33,475 nucleotides of DNA. It comes from Wenzhouxiangellaceae bacterium (lineage in GTDB: Bacteria; Pseudomonadota; Gammaproteobacteria; Xanthomonadales; Wenzhouxiangellaceae). The first letter of the stretch is position 1; every line of letters begins with the position of its first letter. Under the pieces are notes generated by a model. It saw only the letters and a list, made by a program, of their open reading frames with translations, searched no databases and was not told the origin of the DNA. The translations under genes and the position numbers were made by a program. Below, piece after piece: positions 1 through 7,064 of this stretch. The stretch is taken from positions 1 to 33,475 of the forward strand of contig REEQ01000043.1 of NCBI GenBank assembly GCA_007695005.1. The letters run 5' to 3'.

Positions 1-614
1 GTGGCCAGGTATTCCGGCTGGGTGGCGTTGGCCAGCCGCGCCGAGCCATCGGCATGCGCATCGGAATGAATCTGTCCGCCGAGGCCGTTCAGCAGCATCA
101 CCGAGCGGATGATGCCGGCCTCACCGAGCTTGTTCAGTGCATCGGCGGTGGACTCGAAGGTCTCGCCCTTGTTGACCCGAGCGAGGACGGTATCGTCGCC
201 GGATTCGGCACCGACGTAGGCAATCTTCAGCCCGGCCGAGCTCAGCTCGGCCAGTTCTTCAATTGACTTGCGCTTCAGGTTGCGCGGCAGGCAGTAACTG
301 CCGACCCGCTCGACGGCGGGCAGGTGCTCGGCGATGGCTTCGAGAATCTTCAGCAGCCGGTGGGTGGGCAGGATCAGGGCATCGCCATCGGCCAGGAACA
401 CCCGGCGGGTGCGATTGCCGAGCAACTCGCCGCAGCGGCGTATCATCTCCAGCACCTCGTCCTCGGACCGGGCTTTGAATTTCTTCTGCGGCGCGGTGTA
501 CATTTCGCAATAGCTGCACTTGTTCCAGGAACAGCCGTCGGTCACCGGCAGAATCAGTGACTCGGCCTCGCTGGGCGGTCGAAAGACCGGCTCTGTATAA
601 CGAATCGGCAGCAT
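1..614 (-). CDS. Radical SAM protein, 3' part cut by window edge
   Basis: Translating the minus strand from an ATG at 614 gives an open frame to the window edge, about 204 residues, with the C-terminus missing. It begins MLPIRYTEPVFRPPSEAESL. Residues about 28-36 read CSWNKCSYC, a cysteine cluster of the kind that binds a radical SAM [4Fe-4S] centre, followed by EMY. Spacing is C-x4-C-x2-C rather than the textbook C-x3-C-x2-C; from memory, related radical SAM proteins with a GC-x-WN-x-C signature share this. Further on, FLADGDALILP and AYVGAESGDD fit the strands and SAM-contact region of the TIM-barrel core. The substrate cannot be told from the sequence. No other start lies in the frame immediately upstream and no good Shine-Dalgarno is visible. 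It follows cysG on the same strand after a 78-base gap, so it may or may not be co-transcribed with it. Confidence 0.85.
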   Translation of the reverse strand, partial: MLPIRYTEPVFRPPSEAESLILPVTDGCSWNKCSYCEMYTAPQKKFKARSEDEVLEMIRRCGELLGNRTRRVFLADGDALILPTHRLLKILEAIAEHLPAVERVGSYCLPRNLKRKSIEELAELSSAGLKIAYVGAESGDDTVLARVNKGETFESTADALNKLGEAGIIRSVMLLNGLGGQIHSDAHADGSARLANATQPEYLA

Positions 615-670
615 TGGAGCTTGGTATTCAGTGTGAGTCGTAACCTCAAAGCATAACCTGCGACAACCTG

Positions 671-686
671 GCGGGTGCAGACCCGC
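671..686 (-). terminator. Hairpin just after cysG
   Basis: GCGGGT, a GCAG loop and ACCCGC form a perfect 6-bp GC-rich stem starting six bases past the cysG stop on the minus strand. No T-run follows, so an intrinsic terminator is only possible; it may instead protect the transcript end. Confidence 0.3.
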
Positions 687-692
687 TACTCT

Positions 693-2240
693 TCACATCG
701 AAGCATGGATAGCCGTCAACCCTTTCCGATCCTCTTCCTGACCCTCGTGGTGAAGCGTTTTTGTCCGAACCGGTTGATATCCATCGTCCGGCCATGGCCC
801 CGCCGCAAATGGCCGGGCGGGCGCAGTCAGCGGTGGCTGGCCATACCAGCCCAGCCTTCTGGCCAGGGCGGCGACCTCGCCGACATACAGCATGGCCGGT
901 GATTTGACCTCGTGGTGACGGGCGCAGTGCGACAGCTCGCCAAGCTCACCGACTATCACGCGCTGTTCGGGACGGCTGCCGTTTTCGACCAGGGCAATCG
1001 GCGTGGCCGGGGAGCGGCCGTGGGCGATCAGGTGGGCCTGGATCAGCTCCAGCCGGGCGACTGACATGTAGAAAGCCAGAGTCTGGCGGTCAGCGGCAAG
1101 CGCCGGCCAGTCCAGCCGGTCGATGGAGCGTTCGCAGTGGGCAGTCACCAGGCGTACCGACTGGGCCATGCTGCGCTGGGTCAGGGGCATGCCGGCATAG
1201 GCTGCGCAGGCGCTGGCGGCGGTGACCCCGGGGATGACTTCATAGGCAATGCCGTGCTCGCGCAGGACCTCCAGCTCCTCGCCGCCGCGCCCGAACACCA
1301 TCGGGTCTCCGCCCTTGAGCCTGACAACCCGGCAGCCACGTCCCGCATGCTCGATCAGGATCTGGTGGATGCGATCCTGGCCGACGCCTCCCTTGCCGGG
1401 CGGTTTTGCCACATCGATCAGCTCGGCGTCGCGCCGGGCATGATCGAGGATGCGGGCGTCGACCAGGCCGTCGTGGACAATGACATCGGCAGTCTGGATC
1501 CGGGCCAGCGCCCGCAGGGTCAACAGCTCGGGCTCGCCCGGGCCGGCGCCGACCAGGCTGACATGACCCGGCCGGTCCGGAACGCCGATGTCCAGGGCAT
1601 CTTCGATCAAGCTGCGGGCCCGTTCCTCGCGCCCGGCCTGCAGCTCTGCGGCTGGCTGGCCGTTGAAGATCCAGTCCAGAAAACGCCGTCGCCGGGCCAG
1701 TTCCGGCAGTCGGCTGCGAATGCGACCAGCCAGGCTACCGCTCAGGGCCGCCAGCCGGCCAAGCGCGGGCGGCACAAGTTGTTCGATGCGGCTGCGAACC
1801 ATGCGGGCCAGCTCCGGCGCCTGGCCACCGCTGCCGATCGCAATCACCAGCGGCGAGCGGTCAACCACTGCCGGGACGATGGCTGTGCTGTGCTCAAGCT
1901 GGTCAACCGCATTGACCGGCACCCCCTGGCGTTCGCCCCAGCGCCGCAGTCGCTGGCAATCGGCCTGGCTGGCCTCGGCAACGACGATCAGCGCGTAACC
2001 CTCAAGCCGACAGCTGGCAAATCGACGGCCCAGCCACTGGACCTGGCCGGCCACATGCATTTCGGCCAGCTCGGAATCCAGGGTCTCGGCGATCAGGTCA
2101 ATGCTGGCCCGGGCCTTGAGCAGGCGCCCAATCTTGCGCCGCGCCACCAGGCCGCCGCCGACCACCAGCACCCGCCGCTCGGCCAGATCCAGGAACACCG
2201 GAAACCATCCGGGTTGATGTGTCGAGGTATTCGCTTCCAT
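693..2240 (-). CDS. cysG: Siroheme synthase CysG (bifunctional)
   Basis: This enzyme makes siroheme, the cofactor of sulfite reductase. The N-terminal part (about 1-210) is a SirC-type precorrin-2 dehydrogenase/ferrochelatase: the NAD-binding VLVVGGGLVARRK lies near residue 25 and VVDRSPLVIAIGSGG follows. The rest is a SAM-dependent uroporphyrinogen III methyltransferase with VGAGPGEPELLTL, RLKGGDPMVFGRGGEE and PGVTAASACAAY. The protein has 515 residues against about 457 in E. coli. The excess is mostly a tail of about 48 residues after LGWYG that shows no domain and includes a dispersed repeat. I chose ATG 2240, which has an AGG eight bases upstream; an in-frame GTG at 2246 would add two residues. 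The gene diverges from cysJIH across a 181-base spacer, which suits shared control by sulfur supply (inference). Confidence 0.95.
   Translation of the reverse strand: MEANTSTHQPGWFPVFLDLAERRVLVVGGGLVARRKIGRLLKARASIDLIAETLDSELAEMHVAGQVQWLGRRFASCRLEGYALIVVAEASQADCQRLRRWGERQGVPVNAVDQLEHSTAIVPAVVDRSPLVIAIGSGGQAPELARMVRSRIEQLVPPALGRLAALSGSLAGRIRSRLPELARRRRFLDWIFNGQPAAELQAGREERARSLIEDALDIGVPDRPGHVSLVGAGPGEPELLTLRALARIQTADVIVHDGLVDARILDHARRDAELIDVAKPPGKGGVGQDRIHQILIEHAGRGCRVVRLKGGDPMVFGRGGEELEVLREHGIAYEVIPGVTAASACAAYAGMPLTQRSMAQSVRLVTAHCERSIDRLDWPALAADRQTLAFYMSVARLELIQAHLIAHGRSPATPIALVENGSRPEQRVIVGELGELSHCARHHEVKSPAMLYVGEVAALARRLGWYGQPPLTAPARPFAAGPWPDDGYQPVRTKTLHHEGQEEDRKGLTAIHASM
731..755. repeat. 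Degenerate interspersed repeat, copy 1
   Basis: The minus strand reads TTCACCACGAGGGTCAGGAA, close to the CCACGAAGGACACGAAG-type dispersed repeat that often yields spurious HEGHEE-like peptides in bacterial genomes (recalled, not searched). By hand it matches the copy at 6707-6731 at 17 of 25 positions. Here it lies inside the end of cysG and encodes the residues HHEGQEED. Confidence 0.5.
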
Positions 2241-2305
2241 GGCCACAGCCTAGGCGCATGGTCTGTACAGGACAAAGACCGCCTGGCTAGAACTACATTC
2301 GCTCA

Positions 2306-2350
2306 GGTTATATCCAGGCAACGGTGGCCTGGCGGCATATCGGTATAACC
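2306..2350. promoter_or_regulatory. Inverted repeat between cysG and cysJ
   Basis: GGTTATA (2306-2312) and TATAACC (2344-2350) are exact inverted copies separated by 31 bases in the divergent cysG/cysJ spacer. The arrangement suits a regulator touching two sites, and a CysB-type LysR protein is the natural candidate. I cannot match it to a CysB consensus with certainty, so the assignment is inference. No convincing -35/-10 pair could be fixed here. Confidence 0.35.
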
Positions 2351-2421
2351 AGCCGGTCGTTCTCCTTGAGTGTCGGGGCCGTTAGCCTCGCTTCTTCGAT
2401 TGCAAGCGATTCAGGAATCCT

Positions 2422-4212
2422 ATGGCCTTGTCTCCCGCCCAACAGCAAGCGGTCCAGCGTCAGCTGGCACCCTTGGTCGACACCCTGGAGCCCGGTCAGC
2501 TGCTCTGGGCCTCCGGTTACCTCGCCGGCCTGGCCGCGGCTGCTCTGCCGGTGCCGGCCAATGCCGCCGCTCCGTCCGTCGAGGCAGGTGCCGAAGCTGT
2601 GCTGACAATCTGGTACGGCACCGAAACCGGCAACAGCCGCAGCGTTGCCGAGCGTCTGGCCGAGGCCGCCCGCGGCCGCGGCTGGCAGGTCGAGCTGGCC
2701 GCGCTGGATAGCGTTACGCCGCGCCATATCGCCCGCGTTGCCCATCTGGTGCTGGTCATCAGTACCCACGGCGATGGCGATCCGCCGGAGGCGGCGCGCG
2801 CCTTTCATGGTTTCATTCACTCCGAGCGCGCACCAAGGCTTGAGCAGCTGCGCTTTGCCGTGTTCGCGCTCGGCGACTCCTCTTACCCGGATTTCTGCCA
2901 GACCGGTCGTCAGCTTGACCAGCGCCTGGCTGAGCTGGGTGCCGGCCGCCTGCTTAAGCGGGTTGACTGCGATGTTGACTTCGAGGACCAGGAGGCACCT
3001 TGGCAGCCGCGCTGCCTGGACGCCTTCGCGCCCTGGCTCAAGCCCAGGTCAGACGCGCCTCACCTGCAGCTGGTCGACAATCAATCTCAGTCGACGCTGG
3101 TTCACGATCGTCTCAATCCGTTCCCGGCCGAGTTGCTCGAGCGTTCACCACTGACGGTGGCACCGTCATCCAAGCAGGTCGCTCACGTGGTGCTGTCGGT
3201 CGCCGACAGCGGGCTGGTCTGGCAGCCGGGCGATTCCCTGGGGCTCTGGCCGGCCAACGATCCGCGCCTGGTCGAGCAGGTGATCGAGCTCAGCGGTGCT
3301 GATGGCGATGCCCGGATCGAGCGCAACGGCAAGCAATCCAGCCTGGCTGAGTGGCTGAGCGACCAGGCCGAGCTGACCCAGGTAGTGAGGCCCTTCCTGG
3401 CCGCCTGGGCAAGCTTGAGCGAGGCCGATGAACTGGTCGCGCTGCTGGAGGATAGTCAGGCCCTGGCCGCCTGGTCGCGCCAGCGCCAGGTTATCGACGT
3501 ATTGAGCGAGTACCCGGCCCGGGTGTCGGCCCAGGCGCTGGCCGATGCCCTGCGCAAGGTCGCGCCGCGCCTTTACTCGATCGCCTCCAGTGCGCTGGTC
3601 GCCGATGATGAAATTGCGCTGACGGTCAAGCTGGAATCCACTGATGGTTGTCACGGGCGCCGCGTCGGCGTTGCCTCCGGCCAATTGCTGGAGCGGGCCC
3701 GGCCGGGGCAGCGCCTGCCAATCTACATCCAGCCCAATGACGGCTTCCGTCTGCCGGCCGATCCGGACCGGCCGATCATCATGATCGGACCGGGCACGGG
3801 CGTCGCGCCATTTCGGGCCTTCATCGAGCATCGCCGGGCCCAGGGCGCGACCGGCAACAGCTGGCTGTTCTTTGGCGAGCGTCATCGACGCACCGACTTT
3901 CTCTACCAGCTCGAGTGGCAGCGCTGGCTGCGCGAGGGTGCGCTAAGCCGCCTGTCGGTGGCCTTCTCGCGTGACCAGGAGCAGCGCATCTACGTCCAGC
4001 ACCGGCTCCTTGAGGAGGCCGAGGCCATTTACGGCTGGCTGAAGGAGGGCGCGCATATCTACATCTGCGGCAATGGCAGTGGCATGGCCGCCGATGTCCA
4101 CCAGGCCCTGGTCAGGATCATTGCCGACCAGGCCGGGATTGACCGCGAGCAGGCCGAGCAAAGGCTGGCCGAACTGAAGGAACAGCGCCGCTACCAGAAG
4201 GATGTCTACTGA
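2422..4212 (+). CDS. cysJ: Sulfite reductase NADPH flavoprotein, alpha subunit CysJ
   Basis: CysJ passes electrons from NADPH through FAD and FMN to the CysI hemoprotein, which reduces sulfite to sulfide. At 596 residues it has the normal family length. A flavodoxin domain starts near residue 60 (WYGTETGNSRSVAERLAEAA, then STHGDGDPPEAA and FALGDSSYPDF). The FAD domain carries RLYSIASS near residue 381. The NADPH domain carries GPGTGVAPFRAF near 455, FFGERHRRTDFLY, and the typical ending RRYQKDVY. AGGA at 2413-2416 lies five bases before the ATG. Its TGA overlaps the cysI ATG by one base, so the two subunits are probably translated together. It is the first gene of a cysJ-cysI-cysH operon. Confidence 0.97.
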   Translation: MALSPAQQQAVQRQLAPLVDTLEPGQLLWASGYLAGLAAAALPVPANAAAPSVEAGAEAVLTIWYGTETGNSRSVAERLAEAARGRGWQVELAALDSVTPRHIARVAHLVLVISTHGDGDPPEAARAFHGFIHSERAPRLEQLRFAVFALGDSSYPDFCQTGRQLDQRLAELGAGRLLKRVDCDVDFEDQEAPWQPRCLDAFAPWLKPRSDAPHLQLVDNQSQSTLVHDRLNPFPAELLERSPLTVAPSSKQVAHVVLSVADSGLVWQPGDSLGLWPANDPRLVEQVIELSGADGDARIERNGKQSSLAEWLSDQAELTQVVRPFLAAWASLSEADELVALLEDSQALAAWSRQRQVIDVLSEYPARVSAQALADALRKVAPRLYSIASSALVADDEIALTVKLESTDGCHGRRVGVASGQLLERARPGQRLPIYIQPNDGFRLPADPDRPIIMIGPGTGVAPFRAFIEHRRAQGATGNSWLFFGERHRRTDFLYQLEWQRWLREGALSRLSVAFSRDQEQRIYVQHRLLEEAEAIYGWLKEGAHIYICGNGSGMAADVHQALVRIIADQAGIDREQAEQRLAELKEQRRYQKDVY

Positions 4213-5903
4213 TGAGTGATCTTGATGTCGAGCAGATCAAACTGAGCAGCCGCGGCCTGCGCGGCAGCATACTCGATGGCCTGGCTGATCCGGCCACCGG
4301 TGCCATCGCCGAGTCGGACACGGTGCTGACCAAGTTCCACGGCCTGTACCAGCAGGACGATCGCGACCAGCGTCAGCGTCGGCGCGAGGCGCGCCTGGAG
4401 CCGCTGTATCAGTTCATGCTGCGGGTGCGGATTCCGGGCGGCGACATCAGCCCGGAGCAGTGGGCGGCGCTGGACCGGGTCGCAACCGATCTGGCCAACG
4501 GCACGCTGCGCCTGACCACCCGGCAAACCGTGCAGTTCCACGGTCTGGCCAAGGAAAGCCTGCAGACGCTGATGCGCCGTCTGGACGCGGTGCTGCTCGA
4601 TTCCATCGCCGCCTGCGGCGATGTCAACCGCAACGTGATGAGCCGGATCGAGCCGAATGCCGGGCCGCTGGAAGCCGAGCTGCTGGATCGGGCGCGGCGC
4701 TTGAGCGAGCGCCTGCTGCCGGCCACCAATGCCTGGCGCGAAATCTGGATAGACGGCGAGAAGATCGATCCTGACCAGCCGCCCGAGCCCGAGCCGCTGT
4801 ATGGGGCGACCTACCTGCCGCGCAAGTTCAAGGCCGGCATTGCCCTGCCGCCCGTCAACGATGTCGATATCCTGTCCCAGGATCTAGGCTTCATTGCCAT
4901 TGCCGAAGGCGAACGACTGCTGGGCTTCAACGTCACGGTCGGCGGCGGCATGGGCTGCAGCCACGGCCAGGCCGATACCTTTCCGCGCCTGGCCGACGTG
5001 ATCGGTTTCATTGCGCCTGAGGCTTTGCTGGCCGTGGCCGAGGCCGTGCTCACCATCCAGCGCGATCACGGCGAGCGGGTCAATCGCAAGCGCGCCCGTT
5101 TCAAGTACACCATCGAAAGCCACGGCCTGGACTGGCTCAAGGCCGAGATTGTCGAACGCAGCGGGGTTGAACTGGCACCCGCCCGGCCGTTTCAATTCAC
5201 CCACAACGGCGACAGCCTGGGCTGGCAGGAACAGCCCGATGGCCGCTGGCGCCTGGGCCTGTTCGTGGAAAACGGGCGTCTGCTGCCGCGTCAGCTCGAA
5301 GCCCTGCGGCCGATCATCGCCGGCCGGGTCGAACGCATTCGATTCACGCCGAACCAGAACCTGGTCCTGGGCGGCATCGCCGGCAGCGATCGCAAGGCCA
5401 TCCAGGCCGAATTGGCGACCGCAGGCCTGGGCGAAAGCAATACCTCGGCCCTGCGCCGTCATGCCATGGCCTGCGTGGCTCTGCCGACCTGTGGTCTGGC
5501 CATGGCCGAGGCCGAGCGCTACCTGCCCGACCTGCTGACCCGCATCGAGGAGCTGGCGGCCCGCCACGACATCGAGCAGCTGCCGATCACCATCCGCATG
5601 TCGGGCTGCCCGAACGGCTGCTCGCGCCCCTACCTGGCAGAGATCGGTTTCGTTGGTCGTGCACCGGGTCGCTACAACTTCTACCTCGGCGCCGCCTTTG
5701 ACGGCACCCGCCTGAACCGACTGTATCGCGACAACGCCGATGAGACCCGCATCCTGGCCGACATCGACGAACTGTTTGGTCGCTTCGCCACCGAGCGCAG
5801 GCCCGAGGAACACTTTGGCGACTTCCTGATCCGGGCCGGCATCATCGAGGCCGTTCGCCACGGTTCCGAGGTCAACGCGCCCATACCGGTGGTCGTGCCA
5901 TGA
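4212..5903 (+). CDS. cysI: Sulfite reductase hemoprotein, beta subunit CysI
   Basis: This is the catalytic subunit that reduces sulfite by six electrons at a siroheme coupled to a [4Fe-4S] cluster. The 563 residues match the family. The cluster ligands are visible as C-x5-C in CVALPTCGLAMAEAERYLP (near 420-426) and C-x3-C in MSGCPNGCSRPY (near 465-469). The N-terminal half has LRLTTRQTVQFHG, a substrate-side motif of sulfite and nitrite reductases. APGRYNFYLG near the end is also typical. It overlaps cysJ by one base and cysH by four (ATGA), so the operon is tightly packed. The siroheme it needs would come from the divergent cysG. Confidence 0.97.
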   Translation: MSDLDVEQIKLSSRGLRGSILDGLADPATGAIAESDTVLTKFHGLYQQDDRDQRQRRREARLEPLYQFMLRVRIPGGDISPEQWAALDRVATDLANGTLRLTTRQTVQFHGLAKESLQTLMRRLDAVLLDSIAACGDVNRNVMSRIEPNAGPLEAELLDRARRLSERLLPATNAWREIWIDGEKIDPDQPPEPEPLYGATYLPRKFKAGIALPPVNDVDILSQDLGFIAIAEGERLLGFNVTVGGGMGCSHGQADTFPRLADVIGFIAPEALLAVAEAVLTIQRDHGERVNRKRARFKYTIESHGLDWLKAEIVERSGVELAPARPFQFTHNGDSLGWQEQPDGRWRLGLFVENGRLLPRQLEALRPIIAGRVERIRFTPNQNLVLGGIAGSDRKAIQAELATAGLGESNTSALRRHAMACVALPTCGLAMAEAERYLPDLLTRIEELAARHDIEQLPITIRMSGCPNGCSRPYLAEIGFVGRAPGRYNFYLGAAFDGTRLNRLYRDNADETRILADIDELFGRFATERRPEEHFGDFLIRAGIIEAVRHGSEVNAPIPVVVP

Positions 5904-6649
5904 GCCAGGCAGCCACCAGTACCAGCGCTGTTCACATTGATCTCGACATCGCCGCCGTCGACAGGCAGCTGGCTCGGCTCGATGCGCGCGACCGCATCGC
6001 CTGGAGCCTGGCCCATTTGCCGTCCAGCCAGGTGCTGTCATCCAGCTTCGGTGTCCAGGCCGCGGTGATGCTGCACCTGGCCGGCGAAGTCGCCCCCGGT
6101 ATCCCGGTCGTCTTCATCGACACCGGCTACCACTTTGCCGAAACTTATCGCTTCGTCGATCAGCTGACCCGGCGCCTGGCCATCAACCTCAAGGTTTACC
6201 GGCCGCGCCTGTCGGCCGCCTGGCAGGAGGCCCGTCACGGTCGGCGCTGGGAGGCCGGGCGTGCTGCCCTGCAGGCCTACAACCGCGATAACAAGGTCGA
6301 ACCCATGCGCCGGGCCCTAGGCGAGCTGCGGGTTGGCACCTGGTTCTCCGGACTCAGGCGGGTACAGTCGGCCAGCCGGCGCGAGATCGGCTTCATCGAA
6401 CAGCAGTGGGGGCGCTGCAAGGTCCACCCGATAGCTGACTGGGGCGACCGCGAGGTTCATGCCTACCTTGAGCGTCATCGCCTGCCCTACCACCCCTTGC
6501 GCGAGCGCGGCTACGTCAGCATCGGCGACTGGCACACGACCCGCTCGCTGGCCGATATCGACGACGAAAGCCAGGCCCGCTTCTTTGGCCTGCTACGCGA
6601 ATGCGGCCTCCACGACCTGCCCGACAAGCAGCACCACAAGCCGGCCTGA
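5900..6649 (+). CDS. cysH: Phosphoadenosine phosphosulfate (PAPS) reductase CysH
   Basis: CysH reduces PAPS to sulfite using thioredoxin, supplying the substrate of CysJI. The protein is 249 residues. The PP-loop SSSFGVQAAVMLHL (about 51-64) binds the nucleotide, followed by VVFIDTGYHFAETYRF, GTWFSGLRRVQSASR, KVHPIADW and GDWHTTRSLADID. The catalytic cysteine is in LRECGLH near residue 235. The paired cysteines that bind an iron-sulfur cluster in APS reductases are absent, so this is the PAPS type. The upstream genes cysD, cysN and cysC, which make PAPS, are not in the window. It closes the cys operon; no terminator-like stem is visible right after its stop. Confidence 0.95.
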   Translation: MSQAATSTSAVHIDLDIAAVDRQLARLDARDRIAWSLAHLPSSQVLSSSFGVQAAVMLHLAGEVAPGIPVVFIDTGYHFAETYRFVDQLTRRLAINLKVYRPRLSAAWQEARHGRRWEAGRAALQAYNRDNKVEPMRRALGELRVGTWFSGLRRVQSASRREIGFIEQQWGRCKVHPIADWGDREVHAYLERHRLPYHPLRERGYVSIGDWHTTRSLADIDDESQARFFGLLRECGLHDLPDKQHHKPA

Positions 6650-6690
6650 TCAATTGCGGCAGGTTCCCTAACCTCGACTTCAGACCATTG

Positions 6691-6731
6691 TTTTTTCTTC
6701 GTCGTGTTCTTTGTGTCCTTCGGGGTGAAAT
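6691..6731. repeat. Degenerate interspersed repeat, copy 2
   Basis: The minus strand reads TTTCACCCCGAAGGACACAA, then AGAACACGACGAAGAAAAAA, a CACGAAG-rich run of the widespread dispersed type. It lies in the non-coding gap after cysH, about 6 kb from the weaker copy inside the cysG end. No transposase or terminal inverted repeat accompanies it. Confidence 0.55.
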
Positions 6732-6780
6732 CATCCAGAACTCAAGGCTTTCCCTCTCGCGGCTATATAGCGATAAGTTC

Positions 6781-6810
6781 TTGCAAAGTACAGGAAGCTG
6801 CGGCTAATGT
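6781..6810 (+). promoter_or_regulatory. Candidate sigma-70 promoter of metX-metB
   Basis: TTGCAA at 6781-6786 and TAATGT at 6805-6810 are separated by 18 bases and resemble -35 and -10 boxes. A transcript starting some seven bases later would begin just before the riboswitch at 6826. The placement is what supports the call; the boxes alone are imperfect. Confidence 0.5.
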
Positions 6811-6825
6811 AGAGCCAGCTACAAG

Positions 6826-6935
6826 CTCATCCAGACCGGCGGAGGGACAGGCCCTTTGATGCCGGGGCAACCAGCACGCAAGTGCCAGGTGCCAACTCCT
6901 GCGGAAGTCCCTGTTTGGACTTGCCGAGAGATGAG
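6826..6935 (+). promoter_or_regulatory. SAM-I (S-box) riboswitch
   Basis: The conserved S-box core is plain: GGAGGGACAGGCCC at 6841-6854, then TTTGATGCCGGGGCAACC and AGGTGCCAACTCCTGC up to about 6902. The closing P1 helix is CTCATC (6826-6831) with GATGAG (6930-6935), and the usual GAGA precedes the 3' strand. Usual members read TGAAGCC where this one has TGATGCC. The element binds S-adenosylmethionine and should lower metX-metB expression when SAM is plentiful. It lies 129 bases before the metX ATG. Confidence 0.93.
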
Positions 6936-6941
6936 TCGATT

Positions 6942-7059
6942 CCCCGCCAGTACTCCATTTCCGGAGTAGGGGCGCAGAACCCGACTTTTCTCCCCGCCAG
7001 CGCTGCTGCCCAGGATGCTCTGCTGAGCTTGCCGATCCACATCGTGCAACTCTGGAGTA
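6942..7059 (+). promoter_or_regulatory. Possible expression platform with anti-Shine-Dalgarno
   Basis: TACTCC (6951-6956) can form a local hairpin with GGAGTA (6963-6968), helped by CCCC (6942-6945) and GGGG (6969-6972). Alternatively TACTCCA (6951-6957) is a perfect 7-base complement of TGGAGTA (7053-7059), which contains the metX Shine-Dalgarno. The two pairings exclude each other. No hairpin with a directly adjoining T-run is seen, so control at translation is more likely than termination (inference). Confidence 0.45.
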
Positions 7060-7064
7060 TCGAC

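Noticed and set aside
6882-7064. N-terminal extension of metX
   Set aside because: It would translate the riboswitch; ATG 7065 has a good Shine-Dalgarno and gives the expected product.
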